A DNA stretch of 50,439 nucleotides from CAYOYK01 sp964408185 (lineage in GTDB: Bacteria > Bacillota > Clostridia > Christensenellales > Aristaeellaceae). This document shows, piece by piece, positions 8,413 through 16,959 of the stretch. Both the position numbers and the translations under genes were made by a program. Position 1 is the first letter of the stretch. Each line of letters opens with the position of its first letter. The notes under the pieces were generated by a model. It was not told where the DNA came from. It was given only the letters and a program-made list of their open reading frames with translations, and made no database searches. Location: NCBI GenBank assembly GCA_964408185.1, contig CAYOYK010000017.1, positions 1 through 50,439 of the forward strand, read 5' to 3'.

Positions 8413-8916
8413 GTGGGCATCGAGTTCGCCCGCGTGACCGATTTTTCGAGGGGCACGCTGCTGGCGTTGCTCCGGGACGGCTACGCTTTCGAGCCGCGCT
8501 ATGAGGCGCGCTGGCTTGAGCAATGGCGGGCGTTTGACGCGTTCTTCTTTGACAACCCGTCGATCGCCGATCGATACGGCTTTGTCACCGCATTGGCGGG
8601 CGAGCCCATCGGCTTTGTCTCTTGGGATCCCCGGCATCGGCCGGACTACGAGGAGATCGGCCACAACTGCGTCGTATCCCGGCAGAAGGGCAACGGCTAC
8701 GGCCGCGCGCAGATGCGCGAGGCGGTGGCGCGCATCGCGCGGGACGGCGTGGCGCGGATCGTGGTTACGACGGATGAAGCCCTTTTGCCCGCCCGGCGCA
8801 TGTACGAGGGAGCGGGCTTTCGGCTGGTGGGCCGACGGCGCAACGCCGATACCGGGAGCTTTACCGGCGAGTATTTGGACTATGAGTGCCACCTGCCGCT
8901 CAAGAATTGCCGCTAG
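8413..8916 (+). CDS. GNAT-family N-acetyltransferase
   Basis: A protein of about 167 residues with a GNAT fold. The acetyl-CoA pyrophosphate loop is near SRQKGNGYGRAQM (a QKGxGYG version of the Q/RxxGxG/A motif), followed by the C-terminal ARRMYEGAGFRLVGR segment typical of motif B. The substrate cannot be inferred. GTG 8413 is preferred to TTG 8395 because GGAGGAG (8400-8406) is correctly spaced for it. It lies in the same direction and close behind rph-rdgB. Confidence 0.85.
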   Translation: MGIEFARVTDFSRGTLLALLRDGYAFEPRYEARWLEQWRAFDAFFFDNPSIADRYGFVTALAGEPIGFVSWDPRHRPDYEEIGHNCVVSRQKGNGYGRAQMREAVARIARDGVARIVVTTDEALLPARRMYEGAGFRLVGRRRNADTGSFTGEYLDYECHLPLKNCR

Positions 8917-8987
8917 GCACGCCGGAATCCGCAGGTGCGGCGGCAAACAGATCGCAACCGAGGTTTATACGAAAAGAGGCGGCTTCC

Positions 8988-9491
8988 ATGCGTTTCATTG
9001 CCATCAGCGACAGCCACGGCAGCGTGCGCGACGTGCAGGATGTGATCGACCTCGCGGCGCGCGGCGGAGCCATCGACGGGCTGCTGCATTTGGGCGACGG
9101 CGCGGCGGACGCGCTCGCGGCCGAGCCTTATCTGCACGCGATGTTTCCCGCCGCAAAGCTGGCGGTTGTGCGCGGCAACTGCGATCTGTCGTATGATCTG
9201 CCTTATGCGCAGGAGCTGAGCGTCGGCGGCATTCGCCTGTTCATGACGCACGGGCAGGCCTACCGCGTCAAGTATGATTTGACGGAGCTGGCCTACGCCG
9301 CCCGCGAGCGCGGCGCGCAGATCGCGCTGTTTGGGCACACGCACGTTGCGTGCCGGGAGATTGTGAGCGGCGTTACGCTGGTCAACCCCGGCGCACTGTG
9401 CAACCGCCGCAAGGGGCGGCAGGCCGGCGCCGTGGTTCGCGTGGAGCCAAACGGCGCGTATGCCGTAGAGCCGCTGCTCTGGCTGGACTGA
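8988..9491 (+). CDS. YfcE/MJ0936-type metallophosphoesterase
   Basis: This 167-residue calcineurin-like phosphoesterase shows the complete metal-ligand series: SDSHG (Asp8, His10), HLGDGAAD, VRGNCD, MTHGQ and FGHTH. Members hydrolyse small phosphodiesters in the cytoplasm; the physiological substrate is unknown. ATG 8988 starts directly at the first conserved strand (MRFIAISDSHG). The frame extends upstream but without similarity. Confidence 0.92.
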   Translation: MRFIAISDSHGSVRDVQDVIDLAARGGAIDGLLHLGDGAADALAAEPYLHAMFPAAKLAVVRGNCDLSYDLPYAQELSVGGIRLFMTHGQAYRVKYDLTELAYAARERGAQIALFGHTHVACREIVSGVTLVNPGALCNRRKGRQAGAVVRVEPNGAYAVEPLLWLD

Positions 9492-9602
9492 CGGCCTCGG
9501 CGCAAGAAAAAAACAGCGGCCCGATGCGGAATCTGCTTCCATCGTCGGGCTGCTGCTTTGCGTTGGGCTGCCTTACGCTGCGCTGCTTTGTGTTGCCGCC
9601 GC

Positions 9603-10883
9603 TTATTCCAAGCGGCTTTGCAGCTCGGCGGTCAGGCGCTCGACCAGCCCCGCCACATCCATCTTGCCCGCCGCATAGTCCTGCGCGGGGTTGAATGCGT
9701 CAAAGTAGGGCGCGTAGGGGAATGTCAGGTACGGGGCGATCTCCGTGCGGTATACGTCGAGCGTCCATTGGGGGTAGAAGCGCCGATAGTCGCCGCTGTC
9801 CCGCTCGCGTACCAGCTCGTCGATCACGGACTGATCCTCGCCCTCGTCGATCTGCGCTTGGATGTCCCGGTCGTAGGACGCCCTTGCCAGCGCGTCATAG
9901 TCGGGCTGCTCCAGCATCTCCGCGCCCGTCCATTCCAAGCTGGTCATGGTGGCGCGCACAAACTCGACCGCCTGCGCCAAGCGCGGGCTTTTGGCGTTGA
10001 CGACCAGAACGTCCATGGTAGCGGGGCACTTTTTCTCCGCGCCTGAGGTCATTACGCACAGGCCGCTGTCCACACCTTCAAACCAATGGTTGCTCCGATC
10101 GCAGATCACGTAGTACAGCGTGGAGTCGCCCTTTTTGTAGAGCGTCTTTTTGCTCTTGAGCGCCTCGGCAATGTGCTCGCATTGCGCGATTCCCTCGCGG
10201 AACGTGTCGGTATCAAAATCGACGCGCCCGTCGGGCTGGCGACTGTCGGCGGCATAGAAATAGGAGTACCATTCCACAAGCCATCCGAGCGCGGCGGAGG
10301 GCTTGACGTCCGTCGCGCCGAGGAACGTCGTGCCGCGCCGCGTCTCGTCGTCCAGCGCCATGTAGCGGTCGCACAGTTCGGCCAGCTCCGCGAATGTGGA
10401 AGGCTTGTCGGCCTCGGTAAAGCCAAGCTGGTCGAGCACATCGGTTTCCGTGGTCAGGCCCATATGCTGGCTCAGGCCGAACATCAGCATCGGCATGCCG
10501 ATCAGCTTGCCGTCGAGGGTTACAGCGCCCCGCACCGCGCCGTACATGCCCGCCGCGCGCGCCGCGATTGCCTCGTCGCCGCTCAGGTCGGCCAGCAGCC
10601 CCGCGTCATACAGGGCCTTGAGATCGGTGCTGCCGGTCTCCACCATCGCCACGTCCCATTCGCCGCTCAGCAGCAGCGCCTTTTCATCGTAGGGATGATC
10701 GTCGTCGTAGCGCTCCCACTCGTTCACAATATCCAGCTTCCGGTCGGGGTACTGCGCGGCGTAGGCCTCGCACACGCTCCAGCCGTCGATCACGCGCAGC
10801 GCGTCGGCCTCGTCGGCGCGGGCAATGCAGCCGCCGCCCAAGGCCAAGCACAGCGTCAAAAGCAGTGTGATGATCCGTTTCAT
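9603..10883 (-). CDS. Extracellular solute-binding protein in a sigma/anti-sigma operon
   Basis: A 426-residue secreted protein with an N-terminal signal sequence (MKRIITLLLTLCLALGGGC...ARA). Cys19 lies in a poor lipobox, so signal peptidase I cleavage after ARA is equally possible. The body resembles family 1 substrate-binding proteins of ABC importers (DVAMVETGSTDLKALYDAGLLADL; LIGMPMLMFG; late WTLDVYRTEIAPYL). No permease or ATPase gene is nearby. AAGGAGG precedes the ATG, which lies 2 bp after the stop of the anti-sigma-like gene, so the three genes form one operon. The ligand is unknown; a sensing role feeding the anti-sigma factor is my inference. Confidence 0.85.
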   Translation of the reverse strand: MKRIITLLLTLCLALGGGCIARADEADALRVIDGWSVCEAYAAQYPDRKLDIVNEWERYDDDHPYDEKALLLSGEWDVAMVETGSTDLKALYDAGLLADLSGDEAIAARAAGMYGAVRGAVTLDGKLIGMPMLMFGLSQHMGLTTETDVLDQLGFTEADKPSTFAELAELCDRYMALDDETRRGTTFLGATDVKPSAALGWLVEWYSYFYAADSRQPDGRVDFDTDTFREGIAQCEHIAEALKSKKTLYKKGDSTLYYVICDRSNHWFEGVDSGLCVMTSGAEKKCPATMDVLVVNAKSPRLAQAVEFVRATMTSLEWTGAEMLEQPDYDALARASYDRDIQAQIDEGEDQSVIDELVRERDSGDYRRFYPQWTLDVYRTEIAPYLTFPYAPYFDAFNPAQDYAAGKMDVAGLVERLTAELQSRLE

Positions 10884-10885
10884 GG

Positions 10886-11689
10886 TCAGTCCTCCTTCAT
10901 TTCGGGGGTGATGGTCACGTGCCAGTCCTCGTGCAGCCACGTGCTGTCGTCCTCGTCGTCCCGCAGCTCCACGCCGTCCGGCGTGACCTCCCAGCTTGAG
11001 ATCCACACGCTCAGGTCGTAGCTCTCGCCGCGCTCCAAGCCGCTGCCCTCAAACGCGGCCTCCCATGTGCCGAGGATGGTTCCGTCCTTCTGCGGCAGCC
11101 AGCTCTCGCCGAATGTAAAGTCGCCCTCCTGCCCGCCCATGCTCAGGCCGTTCATGGCCGCGCGAACCCGTATGAGCTTTGCGCCCGTCTGCGCGGCCTT
11201 CTCCGCGTAGGTCAGGTAATCGTCGGGGATGGTCTCGTCGGCGCCGTAATGCAGCAGATATCCGGCAGGATCGTCGGGGTAGTAATCATCGGCCAGCAGC
11301 ACAATGTTCGCGCCCTTGGCGGGAGCGATGCGCACCAAGCCGTACAGGCCGGGGAAATCGCCGTCCTTTTTATACACGGCTTCCTCGATGGTATAGGTTA
11401 CATCGCCCAGCGTGGTTTGCAGCATAGGCGAGGCGATATCGCCGTTTTGAATCTCCCGCGACCAATCCTCGCCGTACAGCCAACCAAACAGCGCGGCGTT
11501 TTTGCTGGTAAAGGCCGCGTAGGCGACGCCGCACAGGGCGACGAGCAGCGCCAGCGCGATGGCGGCGGTGCGCAGCGTGAGCTTTTTCATGGGCCGTTCC
11601 TCCTCCAAATGCGATAGGGTGGAGGCGACCCGCATGCCGAGCGCTTCGGGAACCGGCCCGTAGGCGCTTTGCCAATCTGTACGCGTCAT
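10886..11689 (-). CDS. Single-pass membrane anti-sigma-like protein
   Basis: A 267-residue protein with a cytoplasmic N-terminus of about 33 residues, one membrane helix (TAAIALALLVALCGVAYAAF, about residues 40-59) and a roughly 200-residue exterior acidic domain. This layout matches anti-sigma factors of the DUF4179/RsiV kind, although I recognise no zinc (ZAS) motif. Its ATG overlaps the sigma factor stop (ATGA, 11686-11689), the classic arrangement for a sigma/anti-sigma pair. The solute-binding gene follows after 2 bp. Function as the anti-sigma factor is inferred from position and topology. Confidence 0.75.
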   Translation of the reverse strand: MTRTDWQSAYGPVPEALGMRVASTLSHLEEERPMKKLTLRTAAIALALLVALCGVAYAAFTSKNAALFGWLYGEDWSREIQNGDIASPMLQTTLGDVTYTIEEAVYKKDGDFPGLYGLVRIAPAKGANIVLLADDYYPDDPAGYLLHYGADETIPDDYLTYAEKAAQTGAKLIRVRAAMNGLSMGGQEGDFTFGESWLPQKDGTILGTWEAAFEGSGLERGESYDLSVWISSWEVTPDGVELRDDEDDSTWLHEDWHVTITPEMKED

Positions 11690-12153
11690 TCGATTTCCTC
11701 CTTCAGGATGTTGCGCAGGCACGCCCTCGCATCGGACAGGCGCGATGTGACCGTGCCCTTGGGGATGCGCAGGATGGCGGCGATCTCCCGCACGTCGCAG
11801 CCCTCCATGTAGTGGAGCACGGTCACGGTACGCAGCCGCTGCGGCAGCGCGTCCAGCGCGTCGCGCAGCTCAGGGTGATCGGGCGGCTGCTCCGCCGTTT
11901 CCGGCAGGGTTTCCATGGGGACGAGGCGCTTTTGCCTGCGTTGGATGTTGACGCATTCCCGCGTGAGGATCCGGCAAAGCCATGTATCGAAGTATTGCTC
12001 CTGTCGGAGCGTCGTCTGCTTTTGCCATGCCCGGCAAATCGCCTCGGACACAGCGTCCAGACAGTCGCTTTCGCCGCGCAGGTAGCTGCGGGCGATGCGG
12101 TACATTCGGCCCTGCGCGTCGGTCACGCGCCGCGCAAATTCTTCCTTGGTCAT
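11686..12153 (-). CDS. ECF-type RNA polymerase sigma factor
   Basis: A 155-residue sigma-70-family factor with only regions 2 and 4. Region 2 spans about residues 12-75 (RMYRIARSYLRGESDCLDAV). Region 4 includes LPQRLRTVTVLHYMEGCDV and the helix-turn-helix IAAILRIPKGTVTSRLSDAR near residues 120-145. ATG 12153 follows GGGAGG by 6 nt; ATG 12171 upstream is in frame but less well placed. It is the first gene of a minus-strand operon with its putative anti-sigma factor and a secreted binding protein. Autoregulation is usual in this class, but I could not define a promoter. Confidence 0.92.
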   Translation of the reverse strand: MTKEEFARRVTDAQGRMYRIARSYLRGESDCLDAVSEAICRAWQKQTTLRQEQYFDTWLCRILTRECVNIQRRQKRLVPMETLPETAEQPPDHPELRDALDALPQRLRTVTVLHYMEGCDVREIAAILRIPKGTVTSRLSDARACLRNILKEEIE

Positions 12154-12373
12154 GGGGTTCCTCCCTTGCATGAGCTCTTGCGCACATTAGACGCGCGAGC
12201 GGGGGATTGGATTGGCGATGCGCAAAATTATGTTGGGTACAGCATACGCCCCGCGCGCCAAAACCGCAAGCCGAGCCGCCGCCGGAACGGGCGGGCCCGC
12301 GCGCCCGACGGCGGGCGAAAAGCCAAGCGATATGCGCGTTACGAGAGGTTTGCGATTTATTTATCAAAAGCCC

Positions 12374-12402
12374 TTGACACCCTCGCTCCTCCGTGCTACT
12401 AT
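12374..12402 (+). promoter_or_regulatory. Sigma-A promoter of the rrf2-iscS-iscU operon
   Basis: Consensus TTGACA (12374-12379), a 17-bp spacer and TACTAT (12397-12402). TACTAT recurs as its complement ATAGTA at 12424-12429 around the expected transcription start, so an operator for the Rrf2 product is possible. The rest of the divergent region from 12154 holds no gene that I can support. Confidence 0.85.
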
Positions 12403-12450
12403 ACCCCCGTAAACCCGATCAGAATAGTATGGATTGAAGGAGCAACCGAC

Positions 12451-12873
12451 TTGAAGCTATCCACACGCGGCAAATACGGCCTGTACGCCATGCACTATCT
12501 GGCGCTCAAGCAAGGCGAGGGGCCCCAGAGCCTCCAGCAGATCGCCTCGACCGGCGTGCCCAAGCGATACTTGGAGCAGCTGTTGGGCAACCTGCGCAGG
12601 GCGGGGCTGGTATCCAGCGTGCGCGGCGCGGCGGGCGGCTATCGGCTGGCCCGCAGCCCGGAGGACGTAACCCTGCTGGATATCCTGGACGCGATGGAGG
12701 GCCCCATCGAGCTGAGCGAGTGCGCCAGCGACGAGGGCTGCTGCGCCAAGGCGGGGGATTGCCCCGTGCGCGGCGTATGGCGGCAGGTGACGGATTCCAT
12801 CAACCGAGAGCTGGCCGCCGTGCGGCTGAGCGATATGCTGACCAACAATCTGCAAGGAGACGAATCAAAATGA
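12451..12873 (+). CDS. Rrf2-family (IscR-like) transcriptional regulator
   Basis: A 140-residue winged-helix regulator. Residues 1-70 carry the Rrf2 DNA-binding domain (MKLSTRGKYGLYAMHYLAL; VPKRYLEQLLGNLRRAGLVSS). Cysteines 91, 97, 98 and 104 form C-x5-CC-x5-C, close to the three-cysteine Fe-S site of IscR (Cys92, 98, 104 there). It probably senses Fe-S status and controls the cysteine desulfurase operon. TTG 12451 is used because GAAGGAG lies 8 nt before and homology starts there; the frame continues upstream but runs through the promoter. Its stop overlaps the iscS ATG. Confidence 0.92.
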   Translation: MKLSTRGKYGLYAMHYLALKQGEGPQSLQQIASTGVPKRYLEQLLGNLRRAGLVSSVRGAAGGYRLARSPEDVTLLDILDAMEGPIELSECASDEGCCAKAGDCPVRGVWRQVTDSINRELAAVRLSDMLTNNLQGDESK

Positions 12874-14030
12874 AGACCATCTATCTTGATAACGCGGGCA
12901 CCACCGCCGTCCGCAAGGAAGTGCTTGACGCCATGCTGCCGTACTTCAGCGAGCATTACGGCAACGCCAGCAGCATTCACGGCGTGGGCCGGGACGCGCG
13001 CAAGGCCGTGGAGAACGCCCGCCGTCAGGTGGCGGCCGCCATCGGCGCAAATCCGCAGGAGATCTATTTTACCGCCGGCGGCAGCGAGAGCGACAACTGG
13101 GCCCTCAAGTGCGGCGCGGCCGCGCAGGCCAAAAAGGGCAAGCACATCATCACCTCGGCCATCGAGCATCACGCGATTTTGCATACCTGCGAGTACCTTG
13201 CCAAGCAGGGCTACGAGGTCACCTACCTGCCGGTAGATGAATTCGGCCGCGTGAGCCCCGCGGACGTGAAGGCCGCGATTCGCCCCGATACCGTGCTGAT
13301 CAGCATCATGACCGCCAATAACGAGATCGGCACGATCCAGCCCATCGCGGAGATCGGCCGCATCGCCAAGGAGGCCGGCGTGGTGTTCCACACCGACGCG
13401 GTGCAGGCCGTGGGTGCGATCCCGCTGGATGTAAACGAGCTGAACGTGGACATGCTGTCCATGAGCGGGCACAAGCTGTACGGGCCCAAGGGCATCGGCG
13501 CGCTGTACATCCGCAAGGGCACGCGCATCGAGAGCTTTGTCCACGGCGGCGCGCAGGAGCGCGGCCTCCGCGCGGGCACGGAAAACCTGCCCGCCATCGT
13601 GGGCTTCGGAAAAGCCATCGAGCTGGCGACCGCGGAGCTGCCCGATCATATCAAAAAGCTGTCCGCCATGCGGGACAAGCTGATCGACGGCATTCTGGCC
13701 GAGATTCCCGAATGCCGACTCAACGGCCACCGCACCGAGCGGCTGCCCGGCAACGTGAACGTGAGCGTGCGCTACATCGAGGGCGAAAGCCTGCTGATGC
13801 GGCTTGACCTGCTGGGCATCGAGGCCTCCAGCGGCTCCGCCTGCACCAGCGGCAGCTTGGATCCCTCCCATGTGCTGCTGGCCATCGGCCTGCCGCATGA
13901 AATCGCGCACGGCAGCCTGCGGCTCACGCTGGGCGTCAACAACACCGAGGCGGACGTGGATACCGTGCTGCGCGAGCTACCCGGCATCGTGGCCGACCTG
14001 CGGCAGATGAGTCCGCTGTATCACCGTTAA
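12870..14030 (+). CDS. iscS: Cysteine desulfurase, IscS/NifS family
   Basis: A 386-residue PLP enzyme that removes sulfur from cysteine for Fe-S cluster and thio-cofactor synthesis. His100 stacks on PLP (SAIEHHAI), Lys202 forms the Schiff base (MSGHKLYGPKG), and Cys325 in SSGSACTSGSLDPSHVL accepts the persulfide. The long mobile Cys loop marks the group I (IscS/NifS) class rather than SufS. The ATG overlaps the rrf2 stop by 4 nt, and iscU follows after 39 nt, giving a minimal ISC set. Confidence 0.97.
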   Translation: MKTIYLDNAGTTAVRKEVLDAMLPYFSEHYGNASSIHGVGRDARKAVENARRQVAAAIGANPQEIYFTAGGSESDNWALKCGAAAQAKKGKHIITSAIEHHAILHTCEYLAKQGYEVTYLPVDEFGRVSPADVKAAIRPDTVLISIMTANNEIGTIQPIAEIGRIAKEAGVVFHTDAVQAVGAIPLDVNELNVDMLSMSGHKLYGPKGIGALYIRKGTRIESFVHGGAQERGLRAGTENLPAIVGFGKAIELATAELPDHIKKLSAMRDKLIDGILAEIPECRLNGHRTERLPGNVNVSVRYIEGESLLMRLDLLGIEASSGSACTSGSLDPSHVLLAIGLPHEIAHGSLRLTLGVNNTEADVDTVLRELPGIVADLRQMSPLYHR

Positions 14031-14069
14031 ATTTACATTTTAGGGAAGTATTTGAAGGAGGTATTCGTT

Positions 14070-14444
14070 ATGTACAGCGAAAAGGTTATGGAGCATTTTG
14101 AGCATCCCCGCAACGTGGGCGAGATCCCCAACGCGAGCGGCACCGGCACCGTGGGCAACGCCAAGTGCGGCGATATCATGAAGATGGATATTCTCGTGGA
14201 GGATAACATCATCAAGGATGTAAAATTCAAAACCTTCGGCTGCTGCGCGGCTGTGGCCACCAGCAGCATGGCGACCGAGATGGTGAAGGGCAAGACCGTG
14301 GACGAGGCCCTTGAGCTGACCAACAAGGCCGTTGCCGAGGCCCTCGACGGGCTGCCTCCGGTCAAGATGCACTGCTCGCTGCTGGCGGAGCAGGCCATCC
14401 ACGCGGCCGTGGACGATTACAAGAAGAATCACCCCAACGGGTGA
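14070..14444 (+). CDS. iscU: Fe-S cluster assembly scaffold, IscU/NifU N-terminal type
   Basis: A 124-residue scaffold on which IscS builds an Fe-S cluster. The cluster ligands are visible: Cys33 and Asp35 (AKCGD), Cys58 in TFGCCAAVATSS, and His101-Cys102 (KMHCSLLAEQAI). Asp35, which assists cluster release in the family, is present. ATG 14070 follows AAGGAGG by 8 nt; the earlier in-frame TTG at 14052 overlaps that site. No HscA/HscB, ferredoxin or IscA gene follows. Confidence 0.95.
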   Translation: MYSEKVMEHFEHPRNVGEIPNASGTGTVGNAKCGDIMKMDILVEDNIIKDVKFKTFGCCAAVATSSMATEMVKGKTVDEALELTNKAVAEALDGLPPVKMHCSLLAEQAIHAAVDDYKKNHPNG

Positions 14445-14457
14445 GCAAGGAGCTTTC

Positions 14458-16230
14458 ATGCCGGAAGTACACGGGAATACAGATGGCGTACGGAAATCCC
14501 TCCTGACCCAGATGCAGGGCTGGTACGACTGGCCGCTGGAGGAGGACGATTTTGTGCCGCAGAGTCTCATAGATGAGCTCTGCGGCTGTTCTGCGTTTCT
14601 CAACCGCGAGGTCGCGGTTTACATTACCCGCTACGGCGAGGTGGCCGACGTCCTCATCGGGCGCAACGCGAGCATCGATCTGCCCGATATGCGCCTGCGC
14701 CGCAGCGATAAGCGGCTTTCCATGATCCGCTGCATCCACACGCATCCCGGCGGAAGCGGCGAGCTGAGCGACGTGGACATCAGCGCCCTCAAAACCATGC
14801 GGCTGGACAGCATCGTCGCCATCGGCGTAAAGCCGGACGGCAGCCCGACCAGCGTGGGCGCGGCCTTTCTGGACCCCGACGCGCCGGACGGCACGCGCGA
14901 GACCGAGCTGGTCAGCGCGCGGCGTCTGCCGCAGCAGGCTTGGCTGGACGCGATAGAGAAGGCCGACGAGAGCTTCCGCGCGCAGGAGCCGGAGCTTCAG
15001 GGCGCAAGCGAGCGGGCGGTGCTGGTGGGCATCGAGAGCGAGCAATCCTTGGCCGAGCTGGCCGAGCTGGCCGCCACCGCCGGGGCGACCGTGCTGCAAA
15101 GAACGCTGCAAAAGCGCTCCGCGCCCGACCGCGCCTACTGCATCGGCAAGGGCAAGGCCGAGGAGCTTGCGCTGGACTGTCAGGCGATCCACGCCGATTT
15201 GGTGATTGTGGACGAGGAGCTGACCGGCGCGGCGCAGAAGAACCTAGAGACCGTGCTGGGCGTAAAGGTCATTGATCGAACGACGTTGATTTTGGATATC
15301 TTCGCCTCGCGCGCAAACACCCGCGAGGGCAAGCTGCAGGTGGAAATGGCCCAGCTAAAGTATCGCTCGCAGCGCCTGATCGGCGAGGGTCTTGTGCTCA
15401 GCCGTCTGGCGGGCGGCATCGGCACGCGCGGCCCAGGCGAAAGTAAGCTGGAAGTGAACCGAAGGCGTATCCGCGAGCGTCTATATGATTTGGAGCAGGA
15501 GCTTGCCAAGATCGACCGGCAGCGCGGCCTGCGCCGCAAGGAGCGCGAAAAGAACGCGATCCCCATCGTGGCGCTGGTGGGCTACACCAACGCGGGCAAA
15601 TCCACGATGTTCAAGCGGCTGACGGGCGCGGATGTGTACATCCAAAACCAGCTCTTCGCCACGCTGGATTCCGTGTCCCGCCGGATTGAAACGCCGCACG
15701 GCGCGCCCTATCTGCTGGTGGATACGGTCGGCTTCATCCGCAAGCTGCCGCACGAGCTGGTCAAGGCGTTCCGCGCCACGCTGGAGGAGGCCGCGCTGGC
15801 GGACCTGCTGGTGATCGTATCCGACGCGACCAGCCCGGAGCTGCACGCGCAGCACGCCACCGTGCTGGAGGTGCTGGATAGCCTCGGCGCGGGCGATACG
15901 CCCCGCATCGACGCGCTGAACAAATGCGACGCATGCACGCCCGCCGAGGACGCTCTGCCCGGAGCGGTCTGCGTAAGCGCGCTGGCAGGCGACGGCGTGG
16001 AGGCCCTGCGCGGGCGCATCGAGACCATGCTGGGCGAAACCGTGCGCAGCGTTCGGCTGACGATTCCCTTTTCGCGTTACGGGCTGGTGGAAAAGGTCTA
16101 TCGGCTTGGGCGCGTATCCGCCACAGAGCACGGCGCGGAGGGCGTTTGCGTTACGGCGGAGCTGCGCGACCCGGATGTAAAACTTCTGCTCGAAGAAGGA
16201 GCAAAGCTCACGGGCGACGAAATATCATAG
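14458..16230 (+). CDS. hflX: HflX ribosome-associated GTPase with N-terminal JAMM-like domain
   Basis: A 590-residue protein. Residues from about 186 form a standard HflX: N-domain, the TRGPGESKLEVNRRRI linker, then GTPase with G1 GYTNAGKST from residue 375, G3 DTVGFIRKLP and G4 NKCD. HflX binds the 50S subunit and splits or rescues stalled 70S ribosomes. Residues 1 to about 160 are additional and contain His94-Thr-His96, Ser104 and Asp107, which fits H-x-H-x10-D, the JAMM/MPN+ metalloprotease signature; Glu51 is a candidate general base. The ATG follows iscU by 13 nt after CAAGGAG. I recall similar extensions in other clostridial HflX proteins, with no known function. Confidence 0.93.
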   Translation: MPEVHGNTDGVRKSLLTQMQGWYDWPLEEDDFVPQSLIDELCGCSAFLNREVAVYITRYGEVADVLIGRNASIDLPDMRLRRSDKRLSMIRCIHTHPGGSGELSDVDISALKTMRLDSIVAIGVKPDGSPTSVGAAFLDPDAPDGTRETELVSARRLPQQAWLDAIEKADESFRAQEPELQGASERAVLVGIESEQSLAELAELAATAGATVLQRTLQKRSAPDRAYCIGKGKAEELALDCQAIHADLVIVDEELTGAAQKNLETVLGVKVIDRTTLILDIFASRANTREGKLQVEMAQLKYRSQRLIGEGLVLSRLAGGIGTRGPGESKLEVNRRRIRERLYDLEQELAKIDRQRGLRRKEREKNAIPIVALVGYTNAGKSTMFKRLTGADVYIQNQLFATLDSVSRRIETPHGAPYLLVDTVGFIRKLPHELVKAFRATLEEAALADLLVIVSDATSPELHAQHATVLEVLDSLGAGDTPRIDALNKCDACTPAEDALPGAVCVSALAGDGVEALRGRIETMLGETVRSVRLTIPFSRYGLVEKVYRLGRVSATEHGAEGVCVTAELRDPDVKLLLEEGAKLTGDEIS

Positions 16231-16272
16231 TTGCTTTGGTTTGCACCGATACAAAGGAGTGTGGATCGATCG

Positions 16273-16959
16273 TTGCTTTTACGTAGAATGGCTGCTTTAC
16301 TGGCACTGGCTGCCTCCCTTGCGGAGGGCGGTTTGGATGTGGCCATGCCGGATATGGACATGCAGGGCACATTGTTTCTGGTCAACCCGCAGCACATGAT
16401 CAGCGAGGACTACGTGCCGGAGATCCGCGAGGTGACCACGGAGGGCGCGGGTCAAAAGATGCGGGAGGACGCGGCCGCCGCGCTGGAGGCCATGTTTCAG
16501 GCCGCGCGGAACGACGGCCTCAAGATTGCGTGCGTATCCGGCTATCGCAGCTACAGCAAGCAATCCATTCTGTACGAGCGCAAGCTCAAAAGCGCGAGCA
16601 GCGTGGAGCAGGCCAAGCTGCTCGTTGCCCTGCCCGGCACGAGCGAGCACCAGACGGGGCTTGCCATGGACGTTGGCAACAAGGGCAGCGTCAAGCTGAC
16701 GGGAGCCTTTGGCGATACGCCCGCCGGCAAATGGCTGGTGGAAAACGCGCACCTGTACGGGTTTATCATTCGTTACCCGGACGGCTATACCGACGTGACG
16801 GGCTACGCCTATGAGCCGTGGCACGTCCGCTATGTGGGCAAGGAGCACGCCGCGCGGATCCACGCGTCCGCTCTGCCCATGGAATACTACGTTTCCAGCC
16901 ACCGTCTGGAGGTCTACCGCTATCTGCTCCATCCTTCCGAAAATGAGGTGCTCCCATGA
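16273..16959 (+). CDS. M15B (VanY-type) D-alanyl-D-alanine carboxypeptidase
   Basis: A secreted peptidase of about 228 residues that trims the terminal D-Ala from peptidoglycan stem peptides. The zinc site is intact: SEHQTGLAMDVG (His and Asp ligands) and EPWHVRYVG (catalytic Glu and third His ligand), together with SGYRSYSKQ. A short signal or membrane segment (AALLALAASLAEGG) precedes the domain. The start is uncertain: AAAGGAG (16253-16259) is followed by GTG 16261 (too close), TTG 16273 and ATG 16288, all in frame. The stop overlaps the start of the next M15 gene by 4 nt, and hflX is 42 nt upstream. Confidence 0.88.
   Translation: MLLRRMAALLALAASLAEGGLDVAMPDMDMQGTLFLVNPQHMISEDYVPEIREVTTEGAGQKMREDAAAALEAMFQAARNDGLKIACVSGYRSYSKQSILYERKLKSASSVEQAKLLVALPGTSEHQTGLAMDVGNKGSVKLTGAFGDTPAGKWLVENAHLYGFIIRYPDGYTDVTGYAYEPWHVRYVGKEHAARIHASALPMEYYVSSHRLEVYRYLLHPSENEVLP

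Noticed and set aside
12212..12412. Plus-strand 66-codon frame in the sigma/rrf2 gap
   Set aside because: It runs through the consensus rrf2 promoter, has no ribosome-binding site and is Arg/Ala-rich without motif.
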